From NCBI GenBank assembly GCA_016707685.1, contig JADJHE010000017.1, positions 17,082 to 81,081 on the forward strand: DNA of 64,000 bases, in the 5' to 3' direction. The notes beneath the pieces are model-generated. The model saw nothing but the letters and a program-made list of their open reading frames with translations. It ran no database searches and was not told where the DNA came from. Positions 57,895-64,000 of the stretch are shown in pieces. The DNA is from Bacteroidota bacterium (GTDB lineage: Bacteria; Bacteroidota; Bacteroidia; 2-12-FULL-35-15). The stretch's first letter is position 1; each line of letters starts with the position of its first letter. The position numbers and the translations under genes were made by a program.

Positions 57895-59043
57895 ATGAAT
57901 TTCTCCGCAACTAAATTTTTAATTCAATCACTTGAAAAAAGAGAAATGCAAAATGCATTACGCAGGTTGACTGTCAATTCAGATTTAGTTGATTTTTGCA
58001 GTAACGATTACTTGGGTTTTTCAAAATCAATTGATTTAAAAAATAAAATTCAAGAAGAACTAAATTCGTTCTCTCTTGTTTCTAGTGGCTCTGGCGGTTC
58101 CCGATTATTAGCAGGGAATACTGATTATGCTGAAAAATTAGAACGAAAAATTGCTTCCTTTCATAAAGTAGAAGCAAGGTTGTTATTCAATTCGGGCTAT
58201 GATGCAAATATTGGTTTGTTTTCAGCACTTGGACAAAAAGAAGATACAATTATTTATGATGAATTAATTCATGCATCTGTACACGATGGAATGAAATTAT
58301 CGCAAGCATCCTGTTTCCTTTTTAAGCATAATGATCTAGCACATTTAGAAGAGCGATTAAAAATAGCTAAAGGGAATGTTTTTGTGGCCATCGAAAGTAT
58401 TTATTCTATGGATGGTGATTATGCCCCTTTATCTGAAATAGTTCAATTGTGTGCTCAATACAATGCTAATTTAATAGTTGATGAAGCGCATGCTACTGGT
58501 GTAACAGAAAATATTGGTAAAGGTCGCGTGCAAGCATTAGGTCTAGAAAAGTCCGTTTTTGCTCGTTTACATACATTCGGAAAGGGTTTAGGGTGCCATG
58601 GTGCAATTATTTTAGGAAATGTTGTATTGAGAAATTATTTGATTAATTATTCAAGGGCTTTTATTTATACTACAGCTTTGCCTATGCATAGTTTGGTTGC
58701 AATTAATCAAGCATATAATTTACTCTTGGTATCTCAAAATAAAATTGATGCATTACAGGAATTGATTTGTTATTTTAAAGAAAAAATTTGTGGAATACCT
58801 TTTTTAGAATCAATCGATAGTCAAAGTGCTATACAATGTATTGTTGTAAGTGGAAATGATAAAGTGAAAAACATTGCCAAGTTGCTTCAGCAAGATGGAT
58901 TGGATATACGTCCTATTCTGAGTCCTACAGTGCCAAAGGGAAAAGAGCGTCTTCGAATTTGTTTGCATGTATTTAACTCAAAAGAGGAAATTGATAGGTT
59001 AGCGTATTTACTAAATAAACACTTACCAACAATCAATAGTTAA
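57895..59043 (+). CDS. bioF: 8-amino-7-oxononanoate synthase
   Basis: BioF condenses pimeloyl-thioester with alanine, a PLP-dependent step of biotin synthesis. The 382-aa product has VDFCSNDYLGFS, SGSGGSRLLAGN, FNSGYDANIGLFSA, ESIYSMDGDYAPLSE, LIVDEAHATG and the Schiff-base Lys in LHTFGKGLGCHGA. Frame intact. It sits between bioB and bioD. Confidence 0.96.
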   Translation: MNFSATKFLIQSLEKREMQNALRRLTVNSDLVDFCSNDYLGFSKSIDLKNKIQEELNSFSLVSSGSGGSRLLAGNTDYAEKLERKIASFHKVEARLLFNSGYDANIGLFSALGQKEDTIIYDELIHASVHDGMKLSQASCFLFKHNDLAHLEERLKIAKGNVFVAIESIYSMDGDYAPLSEIVQLCAQYNANLIVDEAHATGVTENIGKGRVQALGLEKSVFARLHTFGKGLGCHGAIILGNVVLRNYLINYSRAFIYTTALPMHSLVAINQAYNLLLVSQNKIDALQELICYFKEKICGIPFLESIDSQSAIQCIVVSGNDKVKNIAKLLQQDGLDIRPILSPTVPKGKERLRICLHVFNSKEEIDRLAYLLNKHLPTINS

Positions 59044-59118
59044 AAAGATAAGTTCTTTGTTCTTGACTTAAATACCAAAAAAGGTTTATTTTCGTTTAAC
59101 TCTACGAACTAAAAGCAT

Positions 59119-59733
59119 ATGAGAAAAATATTTGTTACAGGAATTGGAACGGATGTAGGAAAAACTTTAGTATCCTCTATACTCGTTGAAGCATTGCAAG
59201 CAGATTATTGGAAGCCTGTTCAAACGGGATCTTTTTTTTCTACAGATACAGCTAAAGTTCAAAAATGGATATCTAATACGGTAAGTCAAATACACCCAGA
59301 GACATATTGCTTAAAGCAATACATGAGTCCGCATGCGGCAGCCGAGCTAGAAGGAACTGAAATTAAATTAGAAAATATTAATATTCCTGCAACAGATAAA
59401 ACCTTAATAATAGAAGGAGCGGGTGGTTTAATGGTTCCATTAAACAGGTCAGAGTTTATGATTGATATGATTACTAAATTTGATGCGGAAGTAATTCTTG
59501 TCGTTCAAAATTATTTAGGGAGTATTAATCACACACTATTATCGGTTGAAGCTCTTAAAAGTAGAGGTTTAAATGTTTTAGGCTTAATTTTTAATGGTCC
59601 TCCTCATCAGTTGTCGGAAGATATTATTTTGGACACTACAAAGTTGAAATTATTAGGACGAATTAATAAGGAAACTGACTTAGATAAAAGCGTTATTAGT
59701 CGCTATGCAAAAGCCTTTGAATACCTAAAATAA
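59119..59733 (+). CDS. bioD: dethiobiotin synthetase
   Basis: BioD closes the ureido ring of dethiobiotin with CO2 and ATP. The 204-aa protein has the P-loop FVTGIGTDVGKTLV, WKPVQTG, PHAAAELEG, IIEGAGGLMVPLN and GLIFNGPP. No bioA lies between bioF and bioD. The 3' end overlaps the convergent PorP/SprF gene by 9 bases. A near-consensus promoter (TTG 59063-59065, TATTTTCG 59087-59094) precedes it. Confidence 0.96.
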   Translation: MRKIFVTGIGTDVGKTLVSSILVEALQADYWKPVQTGSFFSTDTAKVQKWISNTVSQIHPETYCLKQYMSPHAAAELEGTEIKLENINIPATDKTLIIEGAGGLMVPLNRSEFMIDMITKFDAEVILVVQNYLGSINHTLLSVEALKSRGLNVLGLIFNGPPHQLSEDIILDTTKLKLLGRINKETDLDKSVISRYAKAFEYLK

Positions 59734-60684
59734 GTAGGCATAACGTTGGTGCAAAAATTTATCGGTTGATCTCCCCTTTTTTTGTTTGAAAATAGAAGAG
59801 CTAAATGCTAGCATAATTTCATGCGATCCACTACTGTAATTTCGCATTTTCCCAATCAATATATCATACGAATAACTCACCTGAAAATCTTCCATTATTG
59901 TTGCCCCTAAATGCAACGCAACTGCATCTCTTAAACGAAGTGAAACTCCTGCAAATACCATTTGGCGGTAATGCAAACGAAGTGTGTAGTCTAGCATCAA
60001 AGGAGCACCAGCTACATAATTACCATACAATGTGCTTTCGAAAACAAAATCAGGATTTTGAGAGTAGTTGTAACCCAATGAAAAATTGGCGTGTGTGGCG
60101 TACTTTACTAAGCCTTTTTTAGTTGTATCATTTTTGTAAAATTCTGCTGTAGATTGCAACACATGCATTCCGCTTAATCCCAAATGGAAGCGATCATTGT
60201 ATAAGTATATTCCCGCGCTAGCATCCGTTGTCCATGTACTGTTTGTTAATGTTTGATCAATGGATGGATCTTGACGATTGTGCAAAAACATTTTATCGCC
60301 AATGAGTGAATATTTCGTAAAATTACCTGCTAATCCAGCTGATAATTCAACATCAGGAAAACGAATATGAAAAGCATAGGCAGCACCTAAATTCATTTGT
60401 TTGGCTGGCCCAACGTTATCTTGCATTAAATACATGCCTGCACCCATTTTACCTTTGTAAAATCGAGAATGTAAACCAAGTGAATACGTTCTTGGTGCAT
60501 CATCATATCCAACCCATTGCATGCGGTAATTCATACGTGCATCAACTAATTTTTTAGTTCCAGCAATAGCAGGGTTAATCATAAATGCATTGCTTTTATT
60601 TTGCGTATAATATGGCATTTGTTGAGCCACAATGCTAAATGAACAACAAAAAAGACCAAATACGAACGCTATTTTTTTCATCAT
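59725..60684 (-). CDS. PorP/SprF-family T9SS outer-membrane protein
   Basis: The 319-aa protein has a signal peptide (IAFVFGLFCCSFSIVAQ) and the family start QMPYYTQNKSNAFMINPAIAG, followed by barrel strands (MGAGMYLMQDNVG, VSYSYDILIGKMRNYSSGSH). The stop codon lies inside the last codons of the convergent bioD. It is 2 bases downstream of the type-B cargo gene (60687-61745), so the two are almost certainly one transcript, cargo first. Confidence 0.92.
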   Translation of the reverse strand: MMKKIAFVFGLFCCSFSIVAQQMPYYTQNKSNAFMINPAIAGTKKLVDARMNYRMQWVGYDDAPRTYSLGLHSRFYKGKMGAGMYLMQDNVGPAKQMNLGAAYAFHIRFPDVELSAGLAGNFTKYSLIGDKMFLHNRQDPSIDQTLTNSTWTTDASAGIYLYNDRFHLGLSGMHVLQSTAEFYKNDTTKKGLVKYATHANFSLGYNYSQNPDFVFESTLYGNYVAGAPLMLDYTLRLHYRQMVFAGVSLRLRDAVALHLGATIMEDFQVSYSYDILIGKMRNYSSGSHEIMLAFSSSIFKQKKGRSTDKFLHQRYAYLF

Positions 60685-60686
60685 CT

Positions 60687-61745
60687 TTATCTTACAATGG
60701 TTAGCGTTCCTGTTCGTTTGGGCGAGCCATCCCCTAAATTAATTTCATAGAAATAAGTTGCAGCAGGCAATTCTTGTCCAGAAACAGTTCCTCCAAAGTC
60801 ATTCAAATACGGACTGGTGCGATAAACCAATTTTCCATAGCGATTGTAAAGTTCAACAACGCTTAAGGGATATTTTGCAATATTTCCAATGTACCAAACA
60901 TCATTGTTTGCATCACCGTTTGGTGTAATTGTATTGTATATTTCTAATTCATCACTTTTAATTACGGTTACTCTTACTGTATCGGAGTTATAACATTTAT
61001 ACGTTGGATCAGTACCTGTAACGGTATAAGTTGTAGATAAAACCGGTTCGGCATCAGGATTTGCTGTTTGGGGATAGGTTAACGAATTTAATGGCGACCA
61101 ATAATAATAGGTAGCACCACTTCCTTGAAGTGTAACATTTTCTCCTTCATAAATTGTTACATCAGGTCCCGCATCTACTTGAGGAATTGGAATAACAGAA
61201 ACATTAACAATATCTGTTTTGGGTGGACATCCCGTAGCATTAATTGTTAGCGTATAGGTAGTTGATGTGGATCCTGGGGAAGCAGTTGGTCGTGGAGCAT
61301 TTGCATTGTTAAGTGAAGTAGAAGGTGACCAGCTGTAGCTTATTCCTGGCATTGCAACATTTAATGAATTTCCAATAATAGCAAAACTATTTTCACAAAT
61401 ACTTGTATCGTTTCCAGCATTGGTAACATATTGATAGCTCATATCAACAATTACCTTATCTGTTTTTACTGCTCCTGTATCATCAGTAACGGTAACAGTA
61501 TATTCAACCCAAGTAGGGGATGTAGAAGTAGGATTTGCGGTTGTAGTACTACTCAAGTACCAATTCGGTGACCATGAATAGGTATATGGCGCTTTTCCTC
61601 CCGTAGCAGTAGGGAACCCTCCAATTGTTACACTTCCATTAGGACAAAGCTTCGCATCAGCACCTGCATTTACAGTAAACTGAGAAAACGCAAGGAATGA
61701 TTGGGTGAAAAATGCAATTATAAATATATATATTTTAATATTCAT
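60687..61745 (-). CDS. small T9SS type-B surface protein with Ig/PKD-like repeats
   Basis: The 352-aa protein has a signal peptide (IYIFIIAFFTQSFLAFSQ). Three ~80-aa Ig/PKD-like units follow (NAGADAKLCPNGSVTIGGFP; NAGNDTSICENSFAIIGNS; DAGPDVTIYEGENVTLQGSG), then a type-B sorting domain (NTITPNGDANNDVWYIG, VELYNRYGKLVYRT, PAATYFYEINLG). It is the smallest cargo of the window. It directly precedes its PorP/SprF partner. Confidence 0.9.
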   Translation of the reverse strand: MNIKIYIFIIAFFTQSFLAFSQFTVNAGADAKLCPNGSVTIGGFPTATGGKAPYTYSWSPNWYLSSTTTANPTSTSPTWVEYTVTVTDDTGAVKTDKVIVDMSYQYVTNAGNDTSICENSFAIIGNSLNVAMPGISYSWSPSTSLNNANAPRPTASPGSTSTTYTLTINATGCPPKTDIVNVSVIPIPQVDAGPDVTIYEGENVTLQGSGATYYYWSPLNSLTYPQTANPDAEPVLSTTYTVTGTDPTYKCYNSDTVRVTVIKSDELEIYNTITPNGDANNDVWYIGNIAKYPLSVVELYNRYGKLVYRTSPYLNDFGGTVSGQELPAATYFYEINLGDGSPKRTGTLTIVR

Positions 61746-61767
61746 TTCAACTTAATGGTTGGGTAAC

Positions 61768-61775
61768 AAATGTAA
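61768..61775 (-). promoter_or_regulatory. candidate -7 element TACATTTG
   Basis: TACATTTG lies 22 bases upstream of the type-B cargo start on the minus strand; the -33 equivalent reads CTG rather than TTG at an 18-base spacing. Confidence 0.4.
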
Positions 61776-61829
61776 TTATATAATTTTTAATTCAGAAGTA
61801 TTTATTTGGCTAAATTAGGTTTTGAATGC

Positions 61830-61868
61830 AAAAAAAGCCTCTTTTCTGTAAACCAGAAGAAGCTTTTT
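61830..61868 (-). terminator. rho-independent terminator (imperfect stem)
   Basis: AAAAAAAGC...CTTTTCTG and CAGAAGAAGCTTTTT pair with a small bulge; on the minus strand the product ends in a T-run. It should terminate the broken T9SS gene at 61897-63471. Confidence 0.7.
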
Positions 61869-61896
61869 ATATTTTATCTATTGTTTTATTAGCTTA

Positions 61897-63471
61897 TTAA
61901 CTGAAGTAAAATCCTGTTTTGTTCAAAAACCACTTTTTTAATGAATAGATTCCACTTGCTAGATTTCCAATTTCGCTTAAAGTTTTGTTTTCCCTTCTGA
62001 AACAAGAGCAAATCACATTTAGCACAACTCTACCTGTATAATCTAGCACTTGCATTTTAACCATTCCATTAATAGGAGAATAAAAGTCGAAGCTGAAATC
62101 TTTGTTTGTTGGATTGGGATGAAGATTATTTACAGAGAATCCTCCAGATTTATTTTCAACTGTTATAATTTCAGAGTATGAATATTTTCCATTGTAATCA
62201 GTTTGTTTAAGTCGATATTAGGTAATTCCATTAATTGGATTGTTGTCGATGGTTGAATAGTGTTTTGTTTCATTACTCATTCCAGCTCCTTTTTACAGTT
62301 GATAAAATACTACTAAAATCGGCTCTCCGTTTTCTGACTTCTCTATCGTAGAAAAAAATCGTTGTTTAGTTCGGTGGCAGTTGACCATTCAATTAAATTT
62401 TGTTTTCCATAAAGCTTTACCTGAAATTCAATAACTCAATAGGTAAAACAATTGGTGTGCAACTAAGACTGGACGTTCCACCCCAATTTAAGTTAAAGGG
62501 TTGTGAGGATGGAGTAAAACCGTCAACAAGTAAAACATAAGCTTGTCCAACAGTAACATTTTAATGCAGTTAAAAATGGTCTGTTGTACAAGCTGTAGCT
62601 ATTGTTCCCCACTCAGTTGCACTTAAACCAGTAGAGTTGGTGTTAGTTCCACATGGACAATTAAATGGCCAACAACTAGTTCCCAATGGGAATGCTGCAT
62701 AATTACACCTAACTGGTGCTGAAGCAGGAGGACAAGTATTAATTGGACCCATATAGCAAAATCGTAGTCGTCAGTACCATTTGATGGAGTTATTGTCATT
62801 TCTAAATTGCCAGTTGTTCCAATGTTTAGCCAATACCAAGAGGAGTTGTTTTCTCCACCTAAGCAGCCTGCATTGCATGAATTTAATTCGGTAGTTCCTG
62901 CACCGCTGTTATTTCCAGTAAAACTGTTAGTACTGCATACCTGTGTACCGCCAGCACAATTTGTTGAGGAGCTATTGTCTTCAATATGAATTCAAAAACA
63001 AATATTAAAAGTACCTGTTCCGCTACTATATTTCCAAAATCTTAAAAAGTAAGTATTACCAGGTGTTAATCCACATCCTCCTATTTGAGGCATGTAACCT
63101 GGCCCAGAGTCATCATTACAAACTATTGATGTTAAAGTGCCTGAGCATAAATTATTTGAAGAAGAGTATAAAGCCATACCTCCATCTGTTATTGAACCTG
63201 CAGTTAAATATATTTGAATTATTCCACTAGATGGTGCAACAAAAGTATACCAAACATCTGGAGCACCTGGACTAGCACATGTTGGCGTGCCACCATTGGC
63301 TGCATTGTTTGAATAAGTAGCACCCACAGTAGTTCCACTGGTATACGTTCCACAAACTGCTCCTGAATTAATTGTTACCGATGATGCTGTGCACGGACTG
63401 TCTCCTTGGGAGAAAATCTCCAAACTACTCATCAGAAACAGAATAATCAATTGTTGTATAATTTTACCCAT
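61897..63471 (-). pseudogene. T9SS type-A secreted protein broken by many lesions
   Basis: Pieces in several frames add up to one ~525-aa protein. Start: signal peptide (LIILFLMSSLEIFSQ) and PPC-like beta-sandwich units (GDSPCTASSVTINSG; PDVWYTFVAPSSG). A second sandwich follows (GGENNSSWYWLNIG, DDYDFAIWGPINTCPP), then a linker (VLLVDGFTPSSQPFNLNWGG; QNLIEWSTATELNND). The end is a type-A sorting domain (NNLHPNPTNKDFSF, LASGIYSLKKWFLNKT). An in-frame TGA (62992-62994), an in-frame TAA (62218-62220) and at least six frame breaks are seen. Most fit run-length errors; the TAA does not. Either a real decaying gene or a poorly read region. Confidence 0.65.
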
Positions 63472-63472
63472 C

Positions 63473-63814
63473 TTATTCTCTTTTTTTACTGTATTTTCTG
63501 TTTTGGATTATTATTGATTTAGAAAATGATAGAATAGTATAGCCATATTCATTTAGTTTATTTATCAAAACGGAATCAGATATAGTAATCGATGAGCGAA
63601 TGGAGATGCAAGTGTCTTGCGATGAAAATATTTGAAGTTGCGAGTCAAATAAATCGGTAAAGTCCTTTTTTGCTATTTTAGCACTTCCTGGACTTTTAAT
63701 TTCCTGAAATTTTATTATGTAGGTGTACTTATAGTCTGTATCAATGTATGCAGATTGTGCTCCTGCTTTAAGTGCACTAAATAATAGCATGAATGATAAA
63801 ACAAATATTTTCAT
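63473..63814 (-). CDS. small secreted protein of unknown function
   Basis: The 113-aa protein has a signal peptide (IFVLSFMLLFSALKAGAQ). The mature part is charged, with KDFTDLFDSQLQIFSSQDTC and a final RKYSKKRE. I do not recognise a domain. It ends 1 base before the start of the broken T9SS gene on the same strand, so the two may be co-transcribed. Confidence 0.65.
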   Translation of the reverse strand: MKIFVLSFMLLFSALKAGAQSAYIDTDYKYTYIIKFQEIKSPGSAKIAKKDFTDLFDSQLQIFSSQDTCISIRSSITISDSVLINKLNEYGYTILSFSKSIIIQNRKYSKKRE

Positions 63815-64000
63815 TTGTAAGTTTTTATCTGATTTATACGTTAATTGTAGATATAAAGATACAATTTTTTTTTATTTTTGTCGATATAATTGTTGTTTTT
63901 CTCGACAAAAGAGGAATGGCTCTTTTTTTTTCATCTAAATAAAAAGAAAAGCCCGGTATAAAACCGGGCTTTAGCAAATAGGGAGTAATTGAATTTTATT
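63815..64000. other. right-edge intergenic region with inverted repeat
   Basis: No gene seen. TTTTGTCGA (63876-63884) and TCGACAAAA (63902-63910) form a 9-bp inverted repeat with a 17-nt spacer upstream of the small secreted protein. A terminator lies beyond it. Confidence 0.45.
63948..63972 (-). terminator. rho-independent terminator for a gene beyond the window
   Basis: AAAGCCCGGT / ACCGGGCTTT stem with a 5-nt loop; the T-rich tail is on the minus strand, so it should terminate a minus-strand gene lying off the right edge. Confidence 0.75.

Noticed and set aside
62570..62752. Separate small gene on the minus strand
   Set aside because: It is an internal piece of the broken T9SS type-A gene, continuous with flanking pieces when run lengths are corrected.

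Overview
The window is a stretch of an AT-rich (roughly one-third GC by eye) chromosome from a member of the Bacteroidota. The evidence is concordant: many secreted proteins end in type IX secretion system (T9SS) sorting domains, there are three PorP/SprF-type outer-membrane proteins, SprB-type repeat adhesins, a CarboxypepD_reg-type TonB receptor and a solitary sucC, and several promoters fit the Bacteroidota consensus TTG-N19-TAnnTTTG with little sign of Shine-Dalgarno sequences. I cannot place it below phylum/class level. I see no rRNA, tRNA, CRISPR array, transposase or prophage.

Layout. 0.1-8.2 kb: a papain-like protease and an M15 peptidase without signal peptides, an ABC ATPase with a giant ABC-2 permease/M1-peptidase fusion, and a V4R-sensor hybrid histidine kinase. 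8.2-14.2 kb (minus): recQ with a small partner, a TonB receptor with a small upstream gene, and a lipoprotein. 14.3-21 kb (minus): a T9SS-secreted protein, then a compact run recF - DUF721/DciA-like - M28 peptidase - uvrB. 21-31.7 kb: a TPR membrane protein, ribH, ispH (minus), then surE - small membrane protein - lpxB - SpoIID-like - DUF2279, and a CotH-type T9SS cargo followed by PorP/SprF. 31.7-37.2 kb: serC, a secreted unknown, ferredoxin, a LuxC-like acyl-CoA reductase and a cytochrome c/PHM-like copper lipoprotein. 37.4-54.8 kb: a surface-protein island with a 2571-aa propeller/Ig-repeat protein, a ~1960-aa SprB-like adhesin, an Ig-repeat protein, and a PorP/SprF protein fused to a SPOR-like domain. 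54.8-59.7 kb: a 48-aa protein, rpmE2, sucC, bioB, bioF, bioD. 59.7-64 kb (minus): PorP/SprF with its type-B cargo, then a T9SS protein broken by many lesions and a small secreted protein.

How the genes relate. The dominant theme is cell-surface display through the T9SS. Each of the three PorP/SprF genes lies immediately downstream of one or more cargo genes with type-B (gliding-motility-associated) C-terminal domains; the three type-A cargo genes have no such partner. The 45.5-54.8 kb set looks like an SprB-SprF-type adhesin export and attachment locus in which the SprF-like protein has also gained a peptidoglycan-binding-type SPOR domain. That is the best candidate here for something not well described.

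Caution. Many genes, including essential ones (recF, uvrB, ispH, surE, lpxB's neighbour), are split by single-base frameshifts, and wherever I traced them they fall in short homopolymer runs. This looks like sequencing/assembly error rather than gene decay, so I annotate such genes as single entries and note the break.
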